Assembly: GCF_041429795.1 (NCBI RefSeq)
Contig: NZ_CP163424.1
Span: 248,001 to 312,000, forward strand
Length of the DNA stretch: 64,000 bases
Reading direction: 5' to 3'
Source of the DNA: Algimonas porphyrae
Lineage (GTDB): Bacteria; Pseudomonadota; Alphaproteobacteria; Caulobacterales; Maricaulaceae
The position numbers and the translations under genes are program-made. Within the stretch, counting starts at the first letter, position 1. Each line of letters opens with the position of its first letter. Under the pieces are notes generated by a model. That model was not told where the DNA came from. It saw only the letters and a list, made by a program, of their open reading frames with translations, and did no database searches. Positions 34,632 to 42,344 of this stretch are shown here, piece by piece.

Positions 34632-35675
34632 ATGAGCACGACACGAGATATCGTGTTGGATGCCGATCCGCCCGATCTTCGTATGGATATGTCGGGCTTC
34701 TTCCGCACGACATCCATTTCGTTCGTCGTGGCCGACCCGAATCTGCCCGATACCCCTATTGTCTACGTCAATCGCGCCTTTGAGCTGACGACGGGTTATT
34801 CCTACCGTTACGTGGTGGGTCGCAATTGCCGTTTTCTTCAGGGACCGGATACGGACCCTGACGCTGTCAAGAATATTGCCATCGCCCTGTCACGCGGCGA
34901 AGGCGTGCGCCAGAAACTGCTCAACTACCGGGCGGACGGCTCATCCTTCATCAATGATCTGGTCATCACGCCGATCCACGATGCCGACGGGAAACTGGCT
35001 TATTTCGTCGGCGTGCAGCGCGAATTGCAGCCCAACGATAATGGCCTTCAGGATGAATTGAGAAGCAAGACGATCGATATTGTCCGGCAGCAGGTGCAGA
35101 TCCACCTCTCCGTCGTCATGGAGTTATCCCGGCTTCATGCCGATGACGAGCGTGACGATGGCCCAGTTGATTTCGTCAGCCTGCTGCGCCGACTGGAAAT
35201 CCTCGATCTTCTTTATGCCAATTTGAATGAGAGTTCGCTGCGCAAGGAATTGCTCGATGCCGGGGCCTATGTCAGCCAGATCGCGGCGAAACTCGTCGCC
35301 AAAAGACCGCAGGCCGGCATCCGTATCAATATCTCCACCGAGCCCGCGATCGTTCCACTGGATATTGCCGTACGTCTGGGGGTCGTCTTGGCCGAGTTGT
35401 TGGAATCGTCTCTGGAAACCTCCTTTTCAGGCATGGATTCCGGAAATCTGGAAGTGTCGCTCGCCAATCTCGATGACCGGCTGGAACTAACCGTTTTCGA
35501 TGATGGTCACGGGGATCCGAGTGCTTCTGAGTGGCTTGAAAGCGGAGACTTGACGTTGCGGGTCATCCGGCGGCTTCTCGATGATTTGCACGCCACCATC
35601 CGTGCGCCAGCCGTTGATCAGGGTCGCGAAATTATTGTCTCCGTTCCACTCGGACCGCGTGACATGCGGCCATAG
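34632..35675 (+). CDS. LOV-domain protein with degenerate histidine kinase half
   Basis: A 347-residue protein. Residues about 25-135 form a PAS/LOV domain with the flavin-adduct motif GRNCRFLQG (Cys66), an NRAFELTTGY start and the YFVGVQREL end, so it should sense blue light through FMN. The following part resembles HisKA_2/HWE kinases in layout, but the phospho-acceptor His region reads RQQVQIHLSVV and the ATP N-box reads LAELLESSLETSF, lacking the essential Asn. A G-box-like DDGHGDP remains. It is therefore likely a sensor without its own kinase activity. Follows a Crp/Fnr gene by 9 bases. Confidence 0.85.
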   Translation: MSTTRDIVLDADPPDLRMDMSGFFRTTSISFVVADPNLPDTPIVYVNRAFELTTGYSYRYVVGRNCRFLQGPDTDPDAVKNIAIALSRGEGVRQKLLNYRADGSSFINDLVITPIHDADGKLAYFVGVQRELQPNDNGLQDELRSKTIDIVRQQVQIHLSVVMELSRLHADDERDDGPVDFVSLLRRLEILDLLYANLNESSLRKELLDAGAYVSQIAAKLVAKRPQAGIRINISTEPAIVPLDIAVRLGVVLAELLESSLETSFSGMDSGNLEVSLANLDDRLELTVFDDGHGDPSASEWLESGDLTLRVIRRLLDDLHATIRAPAVDQGREIIVSVPLGPRDMRP

Positions 35676-35714
35676 GCAGATTGCGGGACAGGCCTTGGCC
35701 TGCGCGAAAGCGGA

Positions 35715-36428
35715 TTAGTCGACCGGATCCAGCGACATGCCGCAAATCTCCGACAAAGCGTCGATATCTCTGACAATGATGCGGTTGCGGCCATAGTCGA
35801 TCAGACCTTCCTTTCGGAATGCGCTCATCAGCTTGGAAATCGATACATTCGTTAGTCCCAGCATATTGCCGATTTCTTCCTGCGTCATAGGCAGGCGGAT
35901 TGTCTCGTCCACGCCGCTGACACCAGCCTGACGCGCGACTTCGACGATGCGCAGCATGGCGAAGGCCAGTCGGCCTCGTGCAGGTAGCTGGCCCAAGGCC
36001 GTAATGTGGCGCTGCATGCGTTGTGACTGATGCGAGAGCGCACGGTTAAGCCATTGCGAGAGCTTTTCGTCCTGCGCGCACAGGGCTTGTAGCTGGTCGA
36101 TCTCGATCCGATAGGCGCGCACATTTTGGAGTGCGATCGCTGCATAATCGTCCTGGTTCAAGCTTGTCAGGCGCGTGATTCCGGCGATGCTGCCCGGCCC
36201 GAGTATATCCAGAATCTGCGTATCGCCAGTTTCGATCGACAGTTTCGAAACGGCCCAACCCTCGGCGATCAGATAGACGGCATCCAGCGTCTGGCCACTC
36301 GCAATGATGGACCGACCGCGATCGATCGTCGCCAGTCTGTGCCGCGAAAGGGGCAGGCCGGCGACCAGTTCTTCAGGCAGGGTTGATAGAACAGGGTCCG
36401 TTTGATGGGTGTCGTATGCGAGTGTCAT
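35715..36428 (-). CDS. Crp/Fnr-family transcriptional regulator (3)
   Basis: A 237-residue regulator on the opposite strand, convergent with the LOV gene. The barrel contains VYLIAEGWAVSKLSIETGDTQILDILGPGSIAGI, and the winged helix reads LPMTQEEIGNMLGLTNVSISKLMSAFRKEGLI, a TQEEIG type different from members 1 and 2 but like member 4. A consensus EcfG-type promoter (GGAAC-N17-CGTT) lies 75-100 bases upstream and an inverted repeat lies 41 bases upstream, a possible autoregulatory site. Confidence 0.9.
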   Translation of the reverse strand: MTLAYDTHQTDPVLSTLPEELVAGLPLSRHRLATIDRGRSIIASGQTLDAVYLIAEGWAVSKLSIETGDTQILDILGPGSIAGITRLTSLNQDDYAAIALQNVRAYRIEIDQLQALCAQDEKLSQWLNRALSHQSQRMQRHITALGQLPARGRLAFAMLRIVEVARQAGVSGVDETIRLPMTQEEIGNMLGLTNVSISKLMSAFRKEGLIDYGRNRIIVRDIDALSEICGMSLDPVD

Positions 36429-36468
36429 ATAAAATAGCGCTCAGGTAGAATGCTGCGAAATCGATCGG

Positions 36469-36491
36469 ACAGATTTTTGTAAAAAGTCTGT
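36469..36491. promoter_or_regulatory. Inverted repeat upstream of Crp/Fnr gene (3)
   Basis: A 23-base near-perfect dyad, ACAGATTTTT and AAAAAGTCTGT around a short centre, about 41 bases upstream of the start at 36428. Between the EcfG-type promoter and the gene, it could be an operator or an mRNA hairpin. Binding partner unknown. Confidence 0.4.
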
Positions 36492-36502
36492 TTCATGATC
36501 AC

Positions 36503-36528
36503 AACGTCCTAATCGCCGGTTCCGTTCC
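36503..36528 (-). promoter_or_regulatory. EcfG-type promoter for Crp/Fnr gene (3)
   Basis: On the minus strand GGAAC (36528-36524), 17 bases, then CGTT (36506-36503): an exact match to the sigma EcfG general-stress consensus. A second GGAAC overlaps the spacer. The expected transcript start is about 70 bases ahead of the gene. Confidence 0.7.
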
Positions 36529-36638
36529 ATGAGCGCCTTGAGCCCCGAACACGCGGGGTGGCAACCATACCGAGTTGCAAGGACGCCTGAAGCCAGGAAA
36601 CAGAGTGTCCGATCGATGGTTGCGGTCGATAAAGAGCC

Positions 36639-36839
36639 TTAGGCGAAGCGGTTCCCTTCGGGCAGGTCCTGTTCGCCGGCTCCACCACTATCGGTTTCGC
36701 TATCGTCGTTGAGCGCGGGGGAGCTGGTCATGTCAGCGGCATTGGCTTCATCCCGCATCGCCTTGGCATCGGCTTCGGTCGATTTGTCCGTCGTCTTTTT
36801 CGTCAGATCGGGGTCGGTCTTACTGGCACACATGGTCAT
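36639..36839 (-). CDS. Small acidic, probably disordered protein
   Basis: A 66-residue protein of low complexity, very rich in Asp, Glu, Thr and Ser (MTMCASKTDPDLTKKTTDKS at the start, later SETDSGGAGEQDLPEGNRF). No fold or family is recognised. An EcfG-like promoter (GGAAC-N17-CGTA) lies 27-52 bases upstream, and a stress-induced small protein is the most natural reading. Coding character is moderate; the single open frame and the promoter position support it. Confidence 0.55.
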   Translation of the reverse strand: MTMCASKTDPDLTKKTTDKSTEADAKAMRDEANAADMTSSPALNDDSETDSGGAGEQDLPEGNRFA

Positions 36840-36865
36840 AGCCTCTCGTTGAACGTCTCCAACTC

Positions 36866-36891
36866 TACGCCTGCCCGGCAGAACTTGTTCC
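36866..36891 (-). promoter_or_regulatory. Probable EcfG-type promoter for the small acidic gene
   Basis: Minus strand: GGAAC (36891-36887), 17 bases, CGTA (36869-36866). One base from the CGTT consensus. It would start transcription about 20 bases upstream of the coding start at 36839. Confidence 0.5.
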
Positions 36892-36945
36892 CGTCAGCCC
36901 AAGGCATACTCTCAACTCCGGTGCGCGCCTGCGGCCCAAAAGGGT

Positions 36946-37233
36946 CTAGGCCAGCAGGGATAATTGTCCCTGCGACGTCTGGGACGCGTCCATGTGCGGT
37001 CCAGTCTGCGAACCCGTGTGTGATCCGGGGTGCGATCCCGCCATCAGCGCCGACGGCATAACCAGCGTTCGCGACGATGCAGTCGAGGCCTGACGCCAGC
37101 TATAGACCTTGGCCAGAGCCGAGCCGGGCGGACAATACCAGCGTTTGACAGACGCGTCCCAACGCGCACCGAGCCGTTTTGCCATCTCGCGGTCTTTATA
37201 GGCCACATTGATATATCGTTTTGTCACAGCCAT
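36946..37233 (-). CDS. DUF5710 domain protein
   Basis: A 95-residue protein. The first about 45 residues are a DUF5710 domain, with YINVAYKDREMAKRLGARWD followed by VKRWYCPPGSALAKVYSW. This small domain is common in phage, plasmid and DNA-metabolism proteins and is thought to bind nucleic acid or act as an adaptor. The remainder is a low-complexity tail with repeated GSH/GSQ/GPH steps, no known function. The start at 37233 was chosen as the first Met of the domain. Confidence 0.78.
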   Translation of the reverse strand: MAVTKRYINVAYKDREMAKRLGARWDASVKRWYCPPGSALAKVYSWRQASTASSRTLVMPSALMAGSHPGSHTGSQTGPHMDASQTSQGQLSLLA

Positions 37234-37436
37234 TCCTTTCAAGACAGGAACAGAACATAATAAGAACATCTGTCCGTTACAAGGAATAAATTCTTAAGCT
37301 CTGCCAATGTGAACCCCCTGAAACTGGCTGAGCTAAGGGCGACGAGACCACTTCCGGTCTTTGATCTATTTATAATTCAGCTATCTATCGATCCTTGGCC
37401 CGTGTATGGTCACCACTGGCCACCGGCGATATCATC

Positions 37437-37832
37437 ATGACTGAAGACGCGGCAGATTTAGGCAATAAACGCATACGGGTTCTCGTTGTCGAAGACGAAC
37501 CGCTGATCGCGTTCGATCTGATATCGGAAATCGAATCCGGCAATCACGACGTCGTCGGCCAATGCGCGACGGCGGCCAAGGCCATATCCCTGGCCGAGAC
37601 ACTCAAGCCCGACATCATCGTCATGGATATCGGCCTGATGGGTCAGGCAGACGGGCTGGATGCAGCTCGCGAAATTCGCACACGGTTCGGCATTGGCTGT
37701 ATTTTCGTTTCGGCGACACTGGACCGCGTCGCGCCCGAACAGTGGCATGAAATCGATCCCGTTGCGCTTATTCGCAAACCCTATCGCGATGACGCTCTGG
37801 ACAAGGCGATTTCGCGGGCGGTCACGGGGTAG
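37437..37832 (+). CDS. Single-domain response regulator (receiver)
   Basis: A 131-residue protein that is only a receiver domain: acidic pair in VVEDEP, phospho-acceptor Asp in IIVMDIGL, Ser/Thr switch in VSAT, Lys in IRKPYRDD. No output domain follows. Stand-alone receivers of this type (LovR, for example) work beside LOV/HWE kinases as phosphate sinks or modulators of the general stress response. Located between a LOV protein and two HWE-type genes, it is a good candidate acceptor for them. The start at 37437 gives a short leader. Confidence 0.88.
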   Translation: MTEDAADLGNKRIRVLVVEDEPLIAFDLISEIESGNHDVVGQCATAAKAISLAETLKPDIIVMDIGLMGQADGLDAAREIRTRFGIGCIFVSATLDRVAPEQWHEIDPVALIRKPYRDDALDKAISRAVTG

Positions 37833-37985
37833 GCGCGATTCCAGTGAAATCTTGATCTGAATCGCCTAAACCGGCCGTATTCCGCTTGATATTTTAACAT
37901 CAGATAATATTTAGCGCGTCTCAGGGGAGCAGACTGACACGGTCCAGACATCACCGTCTGGTCGCAAAAATGCGAGTGTGCCCAG

Positions 37986-38729
37986 ATGGACGATGCGAAA
38001 TTACAGCTGCAAGCTCTTTTGCCGACAGCCATCCGTCATCGGCCCTGGATCGATTCCGTTTCCCTGCGCGCACATGAAATTGATGGCCATCAGGCCCTGA
38101 TCCGGGCTGGTGGATCGCCACAAAGGCTCTATTTCGTCGCCAAGGGATGGTTGAGTGGCTCGACCCTATTGTCGCAAAAACTCCGTCCGATCAGCAGCCT
38201 GCATATTCGCGGTGACACGATCGGCCTGACCTGGCTGTCCGCCCCTAATCCGGTCGAAGACGTTTCGACACTGACGCCCGCCGAACTGATCAGTGTCCCG
38301 ATGGCGGAATTCCGTGACTGGCTCAGCCGGGATACCGTTCTTGGCGAATTCGTCATGCGCGAAATCGTGCGCAGCATGATGAACCTGCAGATCATGTCCG
38401 CCGTCGCGGGTCACATGAAGGCCCCGGACCGGCTGGCCTATTTCCTGTTTATCATGCTCAAGCGCTGCCGCCGCAGTTTCAACACATCGCTGACCACGCT
38501 TCAGCTGCCCATGACGCAGGAAGAGATCGGTCGTCTTCTGGGGCTGACCAACGTGTCGGTCAACCGGGCCTTCCGGTCGCTGGAGGCGGAGGGCCTGATT
38601 CAGACGGGTCGCCAGACAGTCATGTTTCACAATGAGGCTGCGTTTGCCGAACGGTTCGACCTGGATACGCGTCCTGCACTGATCGACCAGCTTGTCGGGG
38701 CTCAACTCGACCTGACGGATGCCGCCTGA
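37986..38729 (+). CDS. Crp/Fnr-family transcriptional regulator (4)
   Basis: A 247-residue regulator. Its barrel includes LYFVAKGWLSGSTLLSQKLRPISSLHIRGDTIGLTWL, and the winged helix reads LPMTQEEIGRLLGLTNVSVNRAFRSLEAEGLI, closest to member 3. No Fe-S Cys cluster or cAMP signature. It sits between the receiver and the HWE pair, all on the plus strand. A repeat of A/T-rich half sites (around 37890-37915) lies upstream but is not a convincing operator. Confidence 0.9.
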   Translation: MDDAKLQLQALLPTAIRHRPWIDSVSLRAHEIDGHQALIRAGGSPQRLYFVAKGWLSGSTLLSQKLRPISSLHIRGDTIGLTWLSAPNPVEDVSTLTPAELISVPMAEFRDWLSRDTVLGEFVMREIVRSMMNLQIMSAVAGHMKAPDRLAYFLFIMLKRCRRSFNTSLTTLQLPMTQEEIGRLLGLTNVSVNRAFRSLEAEGLIQTGRQTVMFHNEAAFAERFDLDTRPALIDQLVGAQLDLTDAA

Positions 38730-38823
38730 TTGATGGGTTGTCTGGCAAAGTAGCGTGTGCCGGGGTGCTGACCGGGCGAAGTTAGCGTTCGCGCGACCGT
38801 TCGAAACAGTCTAGGCTGGGTCC

Positions 38824-39960
38824 ATGACGACCCCGCCAGCTCACGATCTGGCGACATGGCAGACAGCGTCAGAGGATCACACCGTGCCGGACGATCAAGA
38901 CGGACAGCAGACGGATATCGCCGCCAGAGAGCAGCTGGAGCGACGGCGACTGGCACGCCTGATCGAAGCGCTGCCCATCTTCTCCGGGCTGCTCTCGGTC
39001 GATGGTCAGTTAATGGAAACGCACCCGCAAACCCGTGAAGCCTTTCTGTGGGACCTTCCCAGTTTTGCCTATGACCATGACTCGATCACGCAAATCGTCG
39101 ATCTCTGCGAGCGGGCCGCAGCCGGTGAACGCGTGCAGATCGAACGCCCCTATCGTCGCTCGACTACGACAGCCGCTGATCAGTTCGGGCGGGGGTTGCT
39201 GACGCTGACACCCGTCCGCGACGAAGGCGATCATATCGAGGAACTGACTGTCACCTTGATCGACTGCGACGATAATGGGCTGGGTCTTCGCGACGGACAG
39301 GTTCGAAACCGCCTGGCTACGACCAATCTGCGGATCGAGAACATGCTGAGCCTGGCGCAGACCGTGATCGAGGCCTCCGCCGATGACATACCGACGCGTC
39401 AATCGCGCGATCAACTCCGCGACCGTCTGACCCTGAGGCTGGATGCACTCGCCAGCGTGATCGATATCATCAGCGACCCGGAACGCCAGGACTGGCCCCT
39501 GCAGGCGTTGATCCGCATGTTGTGCGAAGACCTGCCCGACGCCTTGCAGCAGGGCCGGTTGCAGCTGAACGAAATAGACGGCGACATAGCGATCGAACAT
39601 GTCCCGCTCATGACCCTTCTATTGTTCGAACTGGTCAGTAATGCGCGTCGCTTCGGGGCCTGGCGCGATGACGGCAAAGGGCGAGCGGGCACAGTTTCCA
39701 TCCAATCGGATGTCGTCGACGATCATGACGGGCGGACGTTACGATTGCACTGGACGGAAGATGGCGGCCCCCCCGTGCCCGCCGACTTGGGCCGTCGCTT
39801 CGGCTTCACCTTGGCTGAGCGCCTGTTCCCGCAGATCACTGGCGGGACGGCGCGTCTGCTGAACGCCGAAGACGGGCTGTCCTGGACGTTCGAACTCCCG
39901 GTCCGGGCTCTGGATGTGCCGCTGGCGAGCGATTTCGGCTTTGACGGTTATCCCGCATGA
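38824..39960 (+). CDS. HWE-type histidine kinase lacking the phospho-acceptor His
   Basis: A 378-residue protein with an N-terminal PAS-like region (LPIFSGLLSVDGQLMETHP, residues about 50-150) and an HWE kinase C-terminus. The dimerisation box reads NLRIENMLSLAQTVI: Leu169 stands where HWE kinases have His (N-H-R-V-K-N), and Glu replaces the following Lys. The ATP-binding half looks intact, with FELVSNARRFGAW (Glu269, Asn273) and the HWE motif region LHWTEDGGPPVP, GFTLAERLFP. So it should bind ATP but cannot autophosphorylate in cis. Its stop overlaps the next gene by four bases. Confidence 0.82.
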   Translation: MTTPPAHDLATWQTASEDHTVPDDQDGQQTDIAAREQLERRRLARLIEALPIFSGLLSVDGQLMETHPQTREAFLWDLPSFAYDHDSITQIVDLCERAAAGERVQIERPYRRSTTTAADQFGRGLLTLTPVRDEGDHIEELTVTLIDCDDNGLGLRDGQVRNRLATTNLRIENMLSLAQTVIEASADDIPTRQSRDQLRDRLTLRLDALASVIDIISDPERQDWPLQALIRMLCEDLPDALQQGRLQLNEIDGDIAIEHVPLMTLLLFELVSNARRFGAWRDDGKGRAGTVSIQSDVVDDHDGRTLRLHWTEDGGPPVPADLGRRFGFTLAERLFPQITGGTARLLNAEDGLSWTFELPVRALDVPLASDFGFDGYPA

Positions 39961-40946
39961 GCGGCCCTGTCATCGTCCGGCCGCGAGCCTTCCGGTCCCC
40001 AGAGCGCAAGGCGCGACTGCTGCTGGCGAGCCTGCCCATCTTCGCGGGTCTGCTGTCGAAGGACGGAACCGTTCTGGAATGTAATTTCGCGCCGCTCGGG
40101 GGGCCGCTGGATACACGACCTGACTGGATCGGGCGGCCATTCGAACGCGGGCCCTGGTGGGATTATTCCGAGGAATCACGCGCGGACATTCTGATCATGC
40201 TGGGACGCGCGCAGCGCGGCGAACGCGTCGCTCGCGAACGCCTCTATCGTCGTCCAGACGGACAGATGGGCGTTATGATGCTCACCCTCGTTCCGCTTTT
40301 TGCGCCCTATGGACAACCGGATGCGATCCTCGTCATGGCGGTCGATGTCACGGAACGACGGCGTGAGCGGGACACGGCAGAACGGATCGCCTTCGACATG
40401 GCGCACCGCTTGCGCAATAGTTTCACGATCATGCGAACCCTGGCGACACGCTCCGATCTGGAGGATACTGACGGTCGGACGGCCCTGTCCCGACGCCTGT
40501 CGCGCGTCCGTGACAGCCACAGCGTGGCCTTTCGCTATCTGTTTTTCGACGTGCCGATCCAGAATGTTGTCGAAGCGGCGATTGATGATCAGGACCGGTT
40601 GAGCCGTTATGAATTCGATCCAGTCAGCGTTCCCGTGGATTATGTGGAGATGCTGATGCTGGCGCTGGGCGAACTGGCCCGAAAAGGCGAAGCGGCAGAG
40701 CTTTTCTGCCTGCGGCGCGGCGACAGGCGGCTGCGTCTCCAGTGGCGCGAATCTACACCACGCGCGGATGCCGACTTACCGGCAGGTCTGTCACATGTGC
40801 TCGTCAAAACCATGCCGGAACAGCAGAGCGGCGGCCAGGTTCAGATCAGGAACGATCTGAACGGCTTTTTCTGGCTGTTCGATTGTCCGCTGATTCACCC
40901 CGATCTGGACGAAACGCCCACAGGTGACAACACTGCCGCGCCATAG
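39957..40946 (+). CDS. HWE-type protein with His but degenerate ATPase
   Basis: A 329-residue paralogue of the upstream gene. The PAS-like region is recognisable (LPIFAGLLSKDGTVLECNF, residues about 26-130). The dimerisation box DMAHRLRNSFTIMRTLATR retains the phospho-acceptor His150 and the Arg and Asn that follow. The ATP-binding half is eroded: the N-box reads LALGELARKGEAA with no Asn, and the G-box WRESTPRAD lacks the GGPP. It could accept phosphate but not bind ATP well. ATGA overlap couples it to the paralogue whose defects are the mirror image. Confidence 0.82.
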   Translation: MSGPVIVRPRAFRSPERKARLLLASLPIFAGLLSKDGTVLECNFAPLGGPLDTRPDWIGRPFERGPWWDYSEESRADILIMLGRAQRGERVARERLYRRPDGQMGVMMLTLVPLFAPYGQPDAILVMAVDVTERRRERDTAERIAFDMAHRLRNSFTIMRTLATRSDLEDTDGRTALSRRLSRVRDSHSVAFRYLFFDVPIQNVVEAAIDDQDRLSRYEFDPVSVPVDYVEMLMLALGELARKGEAAELFCLRRGDRRLRLQWRESTPRADADLPAGLSHVLVKTMPEQQSGGQVQIRNDLNGFFWLFDCPLIHPDLDETPTGDNTAAP

Positions 40947-40976
40947 GCGCGGCCCGAACCTGCTTGTCGCTGTCTA

Positions 40977-42344
40977 TCAGAAATTCGGCAGGGCCGGGCT
41001 GTGCGGTGTCGATGCGATCTGGCTGGCCTGAGGCCAGGCACAGTAATCCGCCGCATAATAGGCCCCCGGTCGGAAATTCCCGGATAGACCCGGTCCGCCA
41101 AACGGCATGGACGATGCGGCGCCCGTTGTCGGCTTGTTCCAGTTCACGATTCCGGCGCGCAAACGCGGGCGGACATGATCCCAGAGGTCCGGATCATCAC
41201 TGACAAGGCCGGCGGCCAGACCGAAGTGGGTCGCATTGGCACGTGCAATCTGCGCCTCGATACCATCGACCCGGTAGACCTGCAGGAAGGGCGCAAAAAT
41301 CTCTTCGTCCGGCGCGTCGCAATCCGTCACATCCATCAGACCCGGCCGCAGGAACGCCCCGTCTCGCGTCAGGCCCACGAGCGACCGACCGCCACATTCC
41401 GCCAGATCAGCCTCGAACGCCATGGCTGCTTTCGCTGCCGCTTCCGAGACGACGGAGCCGATGAAGACATCCGCATCCGGCGCACCGATCCTCATCGCTG
41501 CAATCCTTGCAGTGATCCGGTCCAGAACCGCATCCCCGAACGCGCCTGTGGGCAGGATCAGGCGGCGAGCGCAGGAACAGCGTTGCCCCGCAGAGATGTA
41601 GGCTGAGACGGTCGCAATATCCGCAGCCGCGTCGACATCCGCTGCATCGTGAATGATCAACGGATTGTTGCCCCCCATTTCCAGCGCCAGAATCACATTT
41701 GGACGCCCCGCAAAATGTCTGTGAAAGAATGTTCCGGTCGTCGCGCTGCCTGTGAACAGCAATCCGTCAATGTCCGCGTCCAATAACGCCGCCCCCGTAT
41801 CGCGTCCGCCTTGCACAATGTTCAGCACGCCGTCTGGCAGGCCCGCCGCGGCGGCGATGTCGGTGAAGATATCCCCCAGGCTCGGCGCCAGTTCGCTCGG
41901 CTTGAAGACAACACTGTTTCCGGCCAGCAAAGCCGGAACGATATGTCCATTGGGCAGATGACCCGGAAAATTGAAAGGGCCGAACACGGCCATGACCCCG
42001 TGCGGATGGTGATGCAGCGCCATCGCGTCGGACTGCGTATCCCCCGCCCGCTCGGCCTGGGCCCGGATCGAGTGACCGACCTTGGCTGCCATCGCACCCG
42101 CTTCGGTCCGCGCTTCCCACATGGGCTTGCCGATTTCGTCCGAAATGGCGCGGGCGATCACCTCTGTCCGGGTCGTGATTTCACTCGCCCAGCGTTCCAT
42201 CATGGCGATGCGCGCCGACACGGGCGTCAGGGAGAAAGCATGAAACGCTTCACGGGCTTTCCCGACGGCTGAATTCACGGCGTCAGGGGAAGCGGCCTCA
42301 CCCTCCCAGACGGTTTCGCCCGTGACCGGGTTGATACTTTTCAT
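40977..42344 (-). CDS. astD: Succinylglutamate-semialdehyde dehydrogenase
   Basis: A 455-residue aldehyde dehydrogenase. Family markers include FGPFNFPGHLPNGH, the NAD-binding FTGSATTGT, Glu in LALEMGGNNP and the catalytic Cys in SAGQRCSCARR. The sequence HLPNGHIVPALLAGN is AstD-like. It oxidises N-succinylglutamate semialdehyde in the arginine succinyltransferase pathway. Last gene of a four-gene operon, it overlaps the M20 hydrolase stop by four bases. Confidence 0.93.
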   Translation of the reverse strand: MKSINPVTGETVWEGEAASPDAVNSAVGKAREAFHAFSLTPVSARIAMMERWASEITTRTEVIARAISDEIGKPMWEARTEAGAMAAKVGHSIRAQAERAGDTQSDAMALHHHPHGVMAVFGPFNFPGHLPNGHIVPALLAGNSVVFKPSELAPSLGDIFTDIAAAAGLPDGVLNIVQGGRDTGAALLDADIDGLLFTGSATTGTFFHRHFAGRPNVILALEMGGNNPLIIHDAADVDAAADIATVSAYISAGQRCSCARRLILPTGAFGDAVLDRITARIAAMRIGAPDADVFIGSVVSEAAAKAAMAFEADLAECGGRSLVGLTRDGAFLRPGLMDVTDCDAPDEEIFAPFLQVYRVDGIEAQIARANATHFGLAAGLVSDDPDLWDHVRPRLRAGIVNWNKPTTGAASSMPFGGPGLSGNFRPGAYYAADYCAWPQASQIASTPHSPALPNF

